Below are positions 11,046 to 22,993 of a stretch of 64,000 bases of DNA, piece by piece (position 1 is the first letter of the stretch; each line of letters starts with the position of its first letter). Below the pieces are notes generated by a model. The model was given only the letters and a program-made list of their open reading frames with translations. It was not told the DNA's origin and made no database searches. The stretch comes from Ovis canadensis (lineage: Eukaryota > Chordata > Mammalia > Artiodactyla > Bovidae), in the NCBI RefSeq assembly GCF_042477335.2, contig NC_091262.1, positions 67,814,001 through 67,878,000 on the forward strand, in the 5' to 3' direction. The position numbers and the translations under genes are program-made.

Positions 11046-12289
11046 ATAGGCAACTTTAGGAAGATGTTTGTGTGTGGCATGATGGTTTATTAACTTTGAG
11101 GGTTTCTAGTACACTTCCTTCTACAGACACACCACTTGTCCAAGGGGCAGACACTATTTCTCAGCGAGTGACAGAATGGTGAAATGTCCACCTTTTAACA
11201 AGTGAGCTATTACTGACAGATGCTCTGAAAGAGAACAAGTTCAGAGGAGTGTGGTGTTCTCAGCCTCCTCAGGGAGTGACACCTCCACTTGGAATTCCAA
11301 TTTCAGTTTCTGTTACTAAGGAAGAGGAGCAGAACCTGACAGTACAGGCCACTGAAGAGAATGAAGGAGAAATAAGGCTGTGAATTCTTAATTAACAGGA
11401 TGTTCAGGGACATGCATACAAGCTTTACACCACTGCTGTGGAAGGCTGCGTTTAGAATAGATACAGAAACCACTCACTGCTATCACTAACTTCAGGAGGT
11501 AAAAAGGCAGTTTCCAAAGTTCTAGTCAGTGGTGAGAAGGAAAATTATTTCCTCTGGAAACCCTGAATCTATCTCTCTGAAAGCATTTTCATACTGGTAA
11601 ATGACTTGGTTAATGGTAAGGCTCAGAGGTTCCAAAATTCAGTTTCTGAAATAACTCAAAATTTGCACTCAAGAAATGAAAGAAATAATCCTAAGCAAAA
11701 ATACTAAAGACAAACTGATTCCAATTATGCTAAATTCCCAGGGGAACCCTAACCCTAAGCCCCCTCTAATTATTCGGGGAAAGATGAAAATAACATAGAT
11801 TCACCTTTTCTCTAAGAAAAGTGATTGATTTTAAGTTTTTAGTGAAAATATTAAATTATGCATCAGTGGGTAAACACTGAAACTTTACATAGTGCTAGGC
11901 ACTACATTAGGCACAAGAGCTACCAAGAAGAAAAGTTTTCCCTGAAGTGAAAGAAACCATAGTCTGTCTGGAATGAATACAGAAATCCCTCTGATAAGCC
12001 ACAGATACCAGCAAGCTTTCAAATAGTGACTTAAGGAGGTAACCAGCACTTTCAGTTAACACTGTTATGACTCATTCAAGATGTACACAAGCTGGAATAA
12101 GCATAAAATATAAACATTTACTAGAACAGACACTAAAACTGAATGGTTAAAAATATATACCAGGCTGTATTTCCGCAAATAATACTATTTATAGATGCCT
12201 AAATATTTTCTGAGGCATGTGTATAATCAGAGTTGTCTTCAAAGTTTTGATGACTTGTCAATTGTTAGAGGTATTAGCCTTGGTCAGTA
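11046..12289. other. No gene seen; one possible L2 remnant
   Basis: Mostly unnamed sequence. About 11,895-11,980 ('gtgctaggcactacattag' at 11892) resembles an inverted L2 3' end. No reading frame of interest. Confidence 0.35.
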
Positions 12290-12430
12290 TAGCTCTAGTA
12301 CATTAACATTCAGTAGGCATCTATATCCAATTGGAATCATGCTGGGGGCTAAAGAAACAAAAGAAAAGACAGATCTCTCATCCCCAAGAACTCAGTCTTA
12401 TGGGAGAGAGAGGCAAGTAAACCATCCATG
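12290..12430 (-). repeat. L2-like fragment
   Basis: The order 'taggcatct ... atgctgggggctaaag ... aagaactcagtctta' resembles the inverted L2 3' end. Low certainty. The 78-codon plus-strand frame across it is not credited. Confidence 0.35.
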
Positions 12431-12702
12431 AGAGTACATTATATTGCTATTGCCAGCATACACATTCAGACAAACTGCTGCAGGAGCCAAAGGAAGTGAC
12501 TGCTCCACCACAAGGGTAAGTAATAGGACACTGTCCATAGCTCTAGATTTAAATGCCCTGAAGATAATCACAACTGTCCAACAGAAGAATAGGTCACCTA
12601 GCTATAGAGGGATCCTTCAGACCTCAAGAAATGTTAAAAAGACCCATGATCAAGATGTATAAAATTTCTAAGAGATGACACCAGGTAACATCAAATCTTA
12701 AA

Positions 12703-14100
12703 AGATAACGTTGTTAAAGTGCTGCATTAAATATGCTACCAAATTTGGAAAACTCAGCAATGGCCACAGGACTGAAAAAGGTCAGTTTTCATTCCAATCC
12801 CAAAGAAGGGCAATGCCAAAAAATGATCAAACTACCATAAAATCATGCTCATTTCACATTCTACCAAGGTAATGCTCAAAATTCTCCAAGCTAGGCTACC
12901 ACAGTACATGAACTGAGAACTTTCAGATGTACAAGTTGCATTTAGAAAAGGCAGAGAAACCAGAGATCAAATTGCCAACATCTGCTGGGCCACAGGAAAA
13001 GTAAGAGAATTTCAAAAACATCTGCTTCATCATCTACACTAAAGCCTTTGACTGTGTGGATCACAATAAACTGAAAAATTCTTAAAGAGATGAGAATACC
13101 AGATCACCTTACCTGCCTCCTGCAAAACCTGTATGCACATCAAGAAGCAACAATTAGAACTGGACATGGTATTGACCGGTTCAAAATTGGGAAAGGAGTA
13201 CATCAAGGCTGTATTTTGTCACCCTGCTTATTTAACTTATCTGCAGAGTAGTTCATCATGTGAAAATCCAGGCTGGTTAAAGCACAACTGGAATCAAGAT
13301 TGCCAGAAGAAATATCAACAACTCAGATATGCAGATGATACCACCCTAATGGCAGAAAGCAAAGAGGAACTAAAAAGCCTTTTGATGAAGATCAAAGAGA
13401 AGAATGAAAAGGTTGGCTTAAAACTCAGTATTCAAAAGATCAAGATCATGACATCCGTTTCCATCACTTCATGGTAAATAGATGGGGGAAAAGAGGAAAC
13501 TGGAGATTTTATTTTCTTGGGCTTCAAAATCACTATGGATGGTAACTGTAGCCATGAAATTAAAAGATGCTTGCTCCTTGGAAGAAAAGTTATGACAAAC
13601 CTAGGCAGTATATTAGAAAGCAGAGACATTACTTTGCCAACAAAGGTCCACCTAGTCAAGGCTATGGTTTTTCCAGTAGTCATGTATGGATGCAAGAGTT
13701 GGACTGTAAAGAAAGCTGAGCACTGAAGAATTGATGCTTTTGAACTGTGGTGTTGGAGAAGACTCTTGAGAGTCCCTTGGACTGCAAGGAGATCCAACCA
13801 GTCCATCCTAATGGACTGAGTGTTTATTGGAAGGACTGATGTTGAAGCTGAAACTCTAATACTTTGGCCACCTGATGCAAAGAACTGACTCATTTGAAAA
13901 GCCCCTGCTGCCGGGAAAGATTGAAGGCGGGAGGAGAAGGGGATGACAGAGGATGAGATGGTTAGATGGCATCACCGACTCAATGGACATGAGTTTGGGT
14001 AAACTCCGGAAGTTGGTGATGGACAGGGAGGCCTGGCATCTGCAGTCCATGGGGTCGCAAAGAGTTGGACACGACTGAGCAACTGAACTGAACTGAACTC
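12703..14100 (+). mobile_element. Old BovB LINE, longer copy with diverged reverse transcriptase
   Basis: About 1.4 kb of BovB in plus orientation, starting upstream of RT motif A. Motif A is visible, damaged, near 13,030-13,065 (KAFDCVDHN-like). RYADDTTLM is intact near 13,325, and the post-RT region runs to tail pentamers at 14,083-14,099. It has many substitutions, small indels and stops, more than the copies at 19,941 or 23,000, so it looks older. The endonuclease is absent. Confidence 0.92.
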
Positions 14101-14555
14101 AACCATGGCTCTACTCTTCCTCTTCAGTATATGACAGTTCTGACTCTTATGACTCAGGTGGGAACATAAACAAGATGAGTGAATTGTTAACTACTTCTCA
14201 TTATAGGAATTAAGGCAGAGAAAATGGGAGACAGGGACCAGCAATTTATTACCCCATGCGTTCCAAGCCAGTGAAAGTCCAGGCATGGACAGACTTGAAG
14301 AAAGAATGAAAAGTACTCATAGTAGATCCACTCTGTTGCTACAAATTTAAGAGAACTGAGCAAAAGAACTATAATCCAAGAGAGACTGACATGAAACAAT
14401 AAATAAACATATAAACTATGCGGACATTTTCTGATGTGGAGAAATGGCAAGGGAGACAAAGTAAAGGCCACCACATGTGAAGAATTACCACCTTTCAAAA
14501 CTACAGAAAATGTTACTTAGCAGTTTATTTTGCCTGCACTATTATCAGGACCTTT
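14101..14555. other. No gene seen
   Basis: Unique-looking sequence. The 103-codon minus-strand frame at 14,187-14,498 shows no recognisable domain or flanking splice signals that I could support. Confidence 0.3.
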
Positions 14556-14569
14556 CTCAGACACTGAAA

Positions 14570-14727
14570 GTGAAGTCACTCAGTCGTGTCCGACTCTTTG
14601 CAACCGTGGACGGCAGCCCACCAAGCTCCTCCGTCCATGGGATTCTCCAGGCAAGAATACTGGAGTGGGTTGCCATTTCCTTCTTCAGGGGATCTTCCCG
14701 ACCCAGGGATCGAACCCAGGTCTCCCA
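14570..14727 (-). mobile_element. Bov-tA SINE with clear target-site duplication
   Basis: Minus-orientation Bov-tA, 3' part first, then the complement of the tRNA-like B box ('gatcgaacccaggtctccc' at 14708). Perfect 14-bp repeats ctcagacactgaaa flank it at 14,556-14,569 and 14,728-14,741. The tRNA-derived head is cut short, so the element is 5'-truncated. Confidence 0.92.
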
Positions 14728-14741
14728 CTCAGACACTGAAA

Positions 14742-15199
14742 CACTGATGCTATTTCATTCTTTCATTATCAATCCATCTTTATTCCTAAACTTTATAACA
14801 GTAAAAATTCACATCACTGAATTGTAAGAATTTTGAGGAGATATCTACGTTTTGGCCTTTTTTTTTTTAACCTCCCCAAACTCCAAGAACAGAATTTTGA
14901 CAGTAAAATACATTTAATAAATACATCTTGAAATTAAATCTATTAAAATTTAGATATCTTTCATGGGGGAAAATATTTTCCTAAAAAGATTCTGGAAAGA
15001 ATTAAAGAGGAATGGAAAAGTTTATTTTAATCAAACTCATCAAAATGGCATACAGTAATGAAGTGAAAAATATTAATAATTCTGAAAAGAGCAAAGTGAA
15101 GAACACATTTTACTACTTAGGCAAATGTCACTGTGAAAAAGAAAATGAATCAGAGAATGCAAAATTCAGTTCAAACAGATACAAAAGAAATGGAGCTTT
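14742..15199. other. No gene seen
   Basis: AT-rich sequence with a poly-T run near 14,859-14,869. No supported feature. The frame at 15,012-15,311 runs into the L1 and is not credited. Confidence 0.3.
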
Positions 15200-15214
15200 A
15201 AAAAAGGAAAGTTA

Positions 15215-15874
15215 TATGACCCAGCAATCCCACTGCTGGGCATACACACCGAGGAAACCAGAATTGAAAGAGACACATGTACCCCAATGTTCATCGCAGC
15301 ACTGTTTATAATAGCCAGGACATGGAAACAACCTAGATATCCATCAGCAGATGAATGGATAAGAAAGCTGTGGTACATATTCACAATGGAGTATTACTCA
15401 GCCGTAAAAAAGAATTCATTTGAATCAGTTCTGATGAGATGGATGAAACTGGAGCCGATTATACAGAGTGAAGTAAGCCAGAAAGAAAAACACCAATACA
15501 GTATACTAACACATATATATGGAATTTAGGAAGATGGCAATGACGACCCTGTATGCAAGACAGGGAAAGAGACACAGATGTGTATAACGGACTTTTGGAC
15601 TCAGAGGGAGAGGGAGAGGGTGGGATGATTTGGGAGAATGACATTCTAACAAGTATACTATCATGTAAGAATTGAATTGCCAGTCTATGTCTGACGCAGG
15701 ATACAGCATGCTTGGGGCTGGTGCATGGGGATGACCGAGAGAGATGTTATGGGGAGGGAGGTGGGAGGGGGGTTCATGTTTGGGAACGCATGTAAGAATT
15801 AAAGATTTTAAAATAAAAAAAAAAAGAATTTCAATAAAGTAATTAACCTCCAATTAAAATAAAAAAAATAAAAT
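15215..15874 (+). mobile_element. Young ruminant L1, 5'-truncated
   Basis: The end of ORF2 (peptide pieces YTPRKPELKETHVPQCSSQH and EYYSAVKKNSFES, the usual L1 ORF2 C-terminal region) followed by the ruminant L1 3' UTR and an A-rich tail. A 15-bp target-site duplication aaaaaaggaaagtta is seen at 15,200-15,214 and 15,875-15,889. Only about 660 bp of a ~7-8 kb element is present, so it is dead on arrival. Confidence 0.93.
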
Positions 15875-15889
15875 AAAAAAGGAAAGTTA

Positions 15890-16924
15890 CACTGGAAACA
15901 AGATGACTGTTTGTAAAACTTTTAGGCTGTAACCCTTGGCACAAACTCAGACAGGAGCCTGACTTTTGAGAGAGGATTTCTCTTGACATCTATGCCATTT
16001 TATTTTCACATCCTTTAGAGCCACCTGTTGGATCACACACCTGTCTGCTCTAAGGTGATGTACTACAATCAAGAGTTTGTTTGTGTTTTCTAGCTGCCTA
16101 AGTTAAGCATCCTCTTTTCAAAATGGCTTTGCAAAGCAAGAGTGAGAAAGAAGGTTCCTGGATAAAAGTATACTGCTTTAGTCCCCCTGCCCCATGACCA
16201 TTATTAAAGTTAAGATGAAAGTATGAAAGTTTGATTTTTCTGCACCCAAGTCACCAACAATGATTGCTTTCCCACTTTCATCCTACAAGTTCAAAGGTAG
16301 CTTGTATAAATAGCATCATAGAGTGTTAGTAATCTGTTCTCTGAATAGAAAAATTGCAATAGCTAGATAAGTGAGCAACAAAGATGGCTTTTTGTTCCTT
16401 CAACACATGACAGCTACAACTTGCATCTCCAAGAACTTATTTTGCAAAATGAACTTCTTATCACTCCACAGCAAGCATGGAGTACCAACTGAGGGACCCT
16501 AACCTTTTCTTGAAAACAGTGTCCTTTCCTTTGCTTTGAAAATTAGGAAACTAAAAATAATTGCAAGTAAGACAACAAATGGTGTGTAGTTTCTTCATAT
16601 CCTTATGGGCACAAATAGAGCCCTGTTTATCCTTCTCTCTTTTTCTCCCTCACCCTGCTTCTTAAAATCATTGGTAGCATTTGTTAAGAGTGTATCTCTG
16701 GTAAGCTATAAAACAGTGATGCTATTCATGATTATTTTAAAATAATTTTTGCAATCAAAATATAATTGGGATGCCAACGTCTACTTTTCTAAAAAGTTTT
16801 AAACTCTTTCAATATTCTTTCTGATAAAAACACTCCTAGGTTACAAACAGTCAAGATGAAGCAGGCCAACAAGCAGCCCCTGGGGGCTTCAGAGTTCCAA
16901 AATGTGGGTTTTGTTGCTTTAGAG
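15890..16924. other. No gene seen
   Basis: Unique-looking sequence with no named repeat or coding signal. Confidence 0.35.
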
Positions 16925-17155
16925 AAGGGATTGGCAAACTTTTTCTGTAAAGGGCTAGATAGTAGATATTTTAGACTCTGTGGGCCATGTGACTTCTGTT
17001 GCAACTCCTCAACCCTGCCACTGTAGGATCAAAGCAGTATCAAAATAGCCACAGATAATATATAAACAGGAGAACTTGTGTTCCAGTAAAGCTTTATTCA
17101 CAAAACTAGATAGCAGGAGCCGTGTAGCTTATGGATCCTAGTTTGCCAACCTCTG
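16925..17155 (+). mobile_element. MER58-like hAT-Charlie MITE
   Basis: Non-autonomous DNA transposon fossil. The left part reads 'ggcaaactttttctgtaaag' (16,933) and the right part ends 'gtttgccaacctctg' near 17,141-17,155. The terminal inverted ends are diverged. Flanking 8-mers ctttagag (16,917-16,924) and gtttagag (17,156-17,163) match at 7 of 8 positions, the expected hAT duplication length. The family name is from memory of its consensus. Confidence 0.75.
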
Positions 17156-17163
17156 GTTTAGAG

Positions 17164-17709
17164 ACAGAAAGACATTTGACAGAAATTGGACATTGGTGTC
17201 ACTTTATTTAGCAAGAGTGAGAATGATCCCTGGCCCAGGTGAAAATAACAAAGGGCAAAAAGTAGCACATAGAGTTGTTGAGCTGCAACTAATATCTACG
17301 TGTTAGCCTTGGCATATTCCTTAGATTTTAGTTGGTATTACCCATCTAAGCAACAACTAAATGATTTAAGATCAAAGTAAGTCTTGTCTGTGAAGAACCA
17401 TCACCACAACAAATTGTCCATGGCTGAGTATTGGTAAATAATGTCATCTACCTTAAAATTTGGAGAGGGAGGCAAAATCTAGGAGGAGACTAACAACTGC
17501 TTTAGTTAATAATTCTGAGAAGAATTCAACTTTCAGTTATAAGAAGATAGCCAATATTTTAGCGTGAACTATTTAGCATAGTCTCACTAGACTAACATTA
17601 AACGCACATGCACCTCCTTTTTACACAATCCTAGTTATGATAATGCTGCTGCTGATAATGATGACAATGATACTAGTTATCAGTAACACTACTGGACTAC
17701 GGGATGCTG
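17164..17709. other. No gene seen
   Basis: Unnamed sequence up to an ancient MIR; no coding or RNA signal. Confidence 0.3.
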
Positions 17710-17860
17710 GGAATTATGATAGGTTGTTTTACAAAATTGTTTCTAATCCTCAATGACCCTATAAAATGGGTATTATTACCCCATCCTTCCACAGATGAGC
17801 AAAAGTATATACTTATTAAGTGGCCACAGCTGAGATTATTCTGCCACTCAAATATAGAAT
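17710..17860 (-). repeat. MIR SINE (ancient)
   Basis: Complement of MIR: 'ctaatcctcaatgaccctat' near 17,743, then 'acagatgagcaaaagtat' and 'ttaagtggccacagctgaga'. The order matches the MIR core in reverse. Confidence 0.6.
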
Positions 17861-18189
17861 CTTTCCACGCATGACAGAGGAAAATTTTCTAGCTCTCCAG
17901 CTTAGACAATAAAAGTTAATTCAGCTATATAATATTAGGTTTACATTTCCAGATTTTTGACCTAATTTACTTGCTTGAGTGACAGCCCAGAGGACCAGTA
18001 TGTGACGTGCTCTCACCCTTCAAGACCAAAGCTCTATAGCAGAACATCAATTTGGGGCATGATGGGGAATGAGTCATGTAATAATAACCAGCCAACATTC
18101 TTCACCTACTGACTGAGGCAAAGGAGGAAGGCAACCGACCCTCTAGCTAAGCCTGAGAAAGGAATATCAGGTTACTGAAAATTCCTAAT
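17861..18189. other. No gene seen
   Basis: Unnamed sequence between the MIR and the old L1; no supported feature. Confidence 0.3.
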
Positions 18190-19685
18190 GAGACTTGCAA
18201 GCAGGATGGCAGAATTGGAAACCACCACTCCCATTCATATCTGCCCTCAGTCACAACAATTTAGCAGCCACTCACAATCAAAAGTACCTTTGTGGGATTT
18301 GTAAGATCTGGGTAGAAAACTGTAAAACCCTGGTGAAACTAAAGGAACTGAGGAAGGCCACTTTAAGAAGGCAAGTCAGTGCCCAGGTGACAGGCTCACT
18401 GACCATGATGTAGGCTGCAGGCTCACAAAGAGCCTCAAACCCCCTCTGTTGACTCAGCTACAGCCCTAATTGGTCTTGGTTCTGCCACCAACACCATCCG
18501 CCAAGACATATAAAGAGTCACGTCTGCCTACATTCCAACTAGAAGGCTCACCTCAGTCCCAGATACGAACCCACAGGCAGCCTGTGACCTGACTCTAGCC
18601 CCTCTCAGCTGCTGGTCCTTGCCTGCCCAGGACAGACTGAGAGACACACGTGTCCATACCCCTGAGGCAGGTCCTCTGACGCTGGTCCAACTGCAGGTCT
18701 TATGCAAGCCCCATAACCTGGCTCCAGCCCCTTGAATCTGCACCAGAAAGCAATTCTGCCCATCCAGGGACCTAGACATAGATGCATCTATTTATCTCTG
18801 CCCTGCTGACCTCTGTGTAACAACAGGTCCTAAAGCAACCCTGTGATTCAGCTCTAGCTCTGAGATCCACAGTGTACAAGCAGTTCTGCCTATCCAGGGA
18901 GTCAGCGGGATAAACACTCCTCTGTACCCCAAAAGGGACACCCACTGATTCTAATCCAACTGCAGATCACGAGGGAGCCCTGTGGCCAGGATCCAGACCC
19001 ACTCAGTCATGAGCACCCAGGAGCAGTCCTGTTTATCCATGAATTCAACAGAAGGCACACCTGTCTGTGCCCCTGATCACAGGCCTATAGATCTGTTCTA
19101 GCCATGGACCCTGAAGCAGTCCTGTGACTCAGTTCTAAGCCCTCTCAATTGCAGTTGGGTCCAATCATGCCTACCCAGGGACCACCCAGTGTCATCTCAG
19201 GAGTCTTCCCAGGGACCCAGTGTGACCCATACCCACCTACACATCTGGTAACAGGCCTGCCATCTGCAGATCCGGAAGTAGACATTTAAGCCTTCTCAAG
19301 CCCCACAGACCAAGGTGCTGGAGGCAGTCCCATCTACCCATAGATCAGATAGAAACCGCATTCACCTGAGCCCCTAATACCAGACCTACCAACTGAAGAC
19401 CTCACTATAGACCAAGTAGCAGACACTGGACCTGGCTCCAGGCTCACTCAACTGTAGCCATGAAGGTAATGCCATCAGTCTGAGACACAAGAGAGGTCTT
19501 TACATACCAAAAGCAGCCTGTAAAGACTGAAAGAGGTGTTTGATCCTTCAGATGCAGGGACAGAATTGCAAGACTGTGCAGATGATGAAGAATCAGCAGA
19601 CATGACATCATCAAAGGAAACTAATGAAGATTCAATAGCCAATGCTGAAAAGATCTGTGAACTTCCCAGAAAAGAATTCAAATGA
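18190..19685 (+). mobile_element. Old L1 5' UTR with degenerate ~120-bp tandem units
   Basis: GC-richer than its surroundings. From about 18,535 to 19,460 a unit of roughly 110-130 bp recurs. It contains variants of 'cctgtgactcagctctagcc', then 'gcagtcctg', then 'tacccaggga', for example near 18,840, 19,020, 19,120 and 19,200. It leads directly into an L1 ORF1 start near 19,690. This suggests L1 promoter-type 5' monomers. Small frames on both strands here (such as 18,528-18,779) are not real genes. Confidence 0.6.
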
Positions 19686-19940
19686 GCATCTACAATAAGC
19701 TCAATGAGGTGAAAGAGAAGACATACAAACAGCTAAACAATATTAAGGAACAATGGATGAACAAAATGAAAAGTTTAACAAAGAAACAGAAAACATTAAA
19801 AAGAGGCAAACAAATTCTGGAGCTGAAGAATATAATAACAGTAATAAAAAAAATTCAACAGAAATCTTCAACAACATACTCGATCATGCAAAAGAAAGAA
19901 TAAGCAAACTCAGAGGCAGGTCATTTGAAATTAGCCAGGT
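19686..19940 (+). mobile_element. Old L1 ORF1 start (broken)
   Basis: L1 ORF1 coiled-coil region in pieces, lysine- and glutamine-rich (frames 19,682-19,903 and 19,753-19,992, with ERISKLRGRSFEIS in the second). The frame changes within the segment. It is cut by a BovB insertion whose target-site duplication starts at 19,930. Confidence 0.75.
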
Positions 19941-21530
19941 CAGTCAGTCAGTTCAGTCACTCAGTCATGTCCGACTCTTCGTGACCCCATGAATCACAGC
20001 ACGCCAGGCCTCCCTGTCCATCACCAACTCCCAGAGTTCACTCAGACTCCTGTCCATCAAGTCCGTGATGCCATCCAGCCATCTCATCCTTGGTCGTCCC
20101 TTTCTCCTACTGCCCACAATCCTTCCCAGCATCAGAGTCTTTTCCAATTAGTCAACTCTTCGCATGAGGTGGCCAAAGTACTGGAGTTTCAGCTTTAGCA
20201 TCATTCCTTCCAAAGGAATCCCAGGGCTGATCTCCTTCAGAATGGACTGGTTGGATCTCCTTGCAGTCCAAGGGACTCTCAAGAGTCTTCTCCAACACCA
20301 CAGTTCAAAAGCATCAATTCTTCAGCGCTCAGCCTTCTTCATAGTCCAACTCTCACATCCATACATGACCACTGGAAAAACCATAGCCTTGACTAGATGG
20401 ACCTTAGTCAGCAAAGTAATGTCTCTGCTTTTGAATATGCTATCTGGGTTGGTCATAACTTTTCCAAGGAGTAAGCATCTTTTAATTTCATGGCTGCAGT
20501 CACTGTCTGTGGTGATTTTGGAGCCCCCAAAAATAAAGTCTGACACTGTTTCCACTGTTTCCCCATCTATTTCCCATAAAGTGATGGGACCAGATGCCAT
20601 GATCTTTGTTTTCTGAATGTTGAGCTTTAAGCCAACTTTTTCACTCTCCTCTTTCACTTTCTTCAAGAGGCTTTTTAGTTCCTCTTCACTTTCTGCCATA
20701 AGGGTGGTGTCATCTGCATATCTGAGGTGATTGATATTTCTCCCAGCAATCTTAATTCCAGCTTGTGTTTCTTTCAGTCCAGCGTTTCTCATGATGTACT
20801 CTGCATTAAGTTAAATAAGCAGGATGACAATATACAGCCTTGACGTACTCCTTTTCCTATTTGGAACCAGTCTGTTGTCCCATGTCCAGTTCTAACTGTT
20901 GCTTCCTGACCTGCATACAGATTTCTCAAGAGGCAGGTCAGGTGGTCTGGTATTCCCATCTCTTTCAGAATTTTCCACAGTTGATTGTGATCCACACGGT
21001 CAAAGGCTTTGGCAGAGTCAATAAAGCAGAAATAGATGTTTTTCTGGAACTCTCTTGCTTTTTCCATGATCCAGCGGATGTTGGCAATTTGATCTCTAGT
21101 TCCTCTGCCTTTTCTAAACCAGCTTGAACATCAGGGAATTCACGGTTCATGTATTGCTGAAGCCTGGCTTGGAGAATTTTGAGCATTACTTTACTAGCAT
21201 GTGAGATGAGCGCAACTGTGTGGTAGTTTGAGCATTCTTTGGCGTTGTCTTTCTTTGGGATTGGAATGAAAACTGACCTTTTCCAGTCCTGTGGCCACTG
21301 CTGAGTTTTCCAAATTTGCTGGCATATTGAGTGCAGCACTTTCACAGCATCATCTTTCGGGATTTGAAATAGCTCAACTGGAATTCCATCACTTCCACTA
21401 GCTTTGTTCGTAGTGATGCTTTTTAAGGCCCACTTGACTTCACATTCCAGGATGTCTGGCTCTAGATGAGTGATCAAACCATCATGATTATCTGGGTCAT
21501 GAAGGTCTTTTTTGTACAGTTCTTCCATGT
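19941..21530 (-). mobile_element. BovB LINE, most complete copy, broken reverse transcriptase
   Basis: About 1.6 kb of minus-strand BovB. In order it shows NKASGSDGIPVELF (finger region) and RSVFIPIPKK, both in the 187-residue piece at 20,965-21,528. FIDSAKAFDRVDH (motif A) and GVRQGCILSSCLF (motif B) follow in 20,789-21,067. RYADDTTLM (motif C) and VVMYGCESWTMKKAE follow in 20,322-20,792. All catalytic aspartates of RT are visible, but the region is split into at least three frames and the N-terminal endonuclease is missing. An 11-bp target-site duplication attagccaggt (19,930-19,940 and 21,531-21,541) proves a separate insertion into the L1. Confidence 0.96.
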
Positions 21531-21541
21531 ATTAGCCAGGT

Positions 21542-22992
21542 AGGAGAATGAAAAGTACCAAGAATACACAATGGGGAAGGATAATCTCTTCAATAAACTG
21601 AATATCAAGTACAAAATAATGAAATTTTATCCTTATCTTTCACCATATTTAAATTCACTTGGATTAAAGATGTAAACAAAAGACCTGAAACTATTATAAA
21701 GAGGAGACATTAAAACAGATACTAGAATAACACAAAGGATCATAACAGACTACTATCAAAATTATACCAACAAATTGGATAACCTAGAAAAAATGAATAA
21801 ACCTAGAAACATAGAACTAACCAGGGCCTGATCATGAATATGAAGTCTGAATAGACCAATTAAGAGCAAGGAGATGGAAGCAGAAATAAAAATCCACCCA
21901 ACAAAGAAAATGCATGACCAGATGGCCTTATGAATGAATTCTACCAAATATTTAAAGAATTAAAATTGATCCTTCTCAAATTATTTCAAAAAATTAAAAT
22001 GAGGGAACTTTTCCAAACTCATTTTATGAGACCAGCTTTCCCCTTGCACTGTATCCAGAGGAGGATACCACAAGAGAAGAAAATCACAGGCCTGATGAAC
22101 ATAAAGTCCTGATGAACATAAATGCAAATTTCTTCAACAAAATACAGTAAATCAAATTCAACAGCACATTAAAAGGATCAAACAGTATGATCAAGCAATA
22201 TTTACTCCTGGGATGCAAGGATGCCTCAATATATGTAAATCAATAAAACTCTTAGAGGGAAACATAGAGAAAAAGCTCCTTGATGTGGGTTTTGGTAGTA
22301 ATTTTTTGGATACTACATCAAAAGCACAGGGAACAAAAGCAAAAATTAACAAGTGAGACTATACCAAACTAAAAATCTCTGTACAGCAAAGGAAACTATC
22401 GACCGAATGAAAAGACATAACCTATGGAATCAGAGAAAATATTTGTAAATCTCATCCAAAAAGTGGTTACATATATTCAAAATATATAAGAAACTCATAC
22501 TAGATGGAACTGAAATTCTGAGACATTGCTAATTAGAATATAAAATGGTACAACCACCTAGAAAAACATTTAAACAGTTTCTTATAAAGTTATTTAGGAA
22601 TTTATAATATTATAGGAATTTCTCTAAATATACCCAACCTCAGAAACATTGTGGCCCTCTCATTAAGTATTATATAAAGCAGCCTCAGTACTCATCCTCA
22701 ATTCGTCTGTGCTACTTTTAGTTGTTAGCAAGTATCATATTTGTATTTCATACTTTTTTGAAGAAACTAAACTCTAACACATATGGAAGTAATTGGTATA
22801 ATTCACTTTAAAAGAATACTAAAAATCTGATATACATCTACCCCATCACCCACCCCTGAGCTCTCTACTATAGGAAGCCCAAACTCATAAAAAAATCCAG
22901 AAAAGCAATGTAATATATAAAGATACCCAGTATTAGACATCAGGGAGTGACTGGGGACATAATCAAGGGAATTTGTCAAACAATTTAAAAAT
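21542..22992 (+). mobile_element. Old L1 ORF2 pieces in unusual order
   Basis: Continuation of the L1 after the BovB. About 21,545-21,730 resembles late ORF2. About 21,740-22,255 resembles an earlier, RT-core part of ORF2 (near 'caacaaattggataaccta' at 21,769). About 22,277-22,690 is late ORF2 again. The order late, early, late implies either two L1 insertions or a rearrangement. There are many stops and no functional frame. Confidence 0.65.
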
Positions 22993-22993
22993 T

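Noticed and set aside
11744-11757. CCCTAACCCTAA telomere-like motif
   Set aside because: Only about two units; too short for an interstitial telomeric repeat.
18528-18787. Minus-strand frames rich in G, R and S
   Set aside because: Lie inside the repetitive, GC-richer 5' region of an old L1; nothing protein-like.
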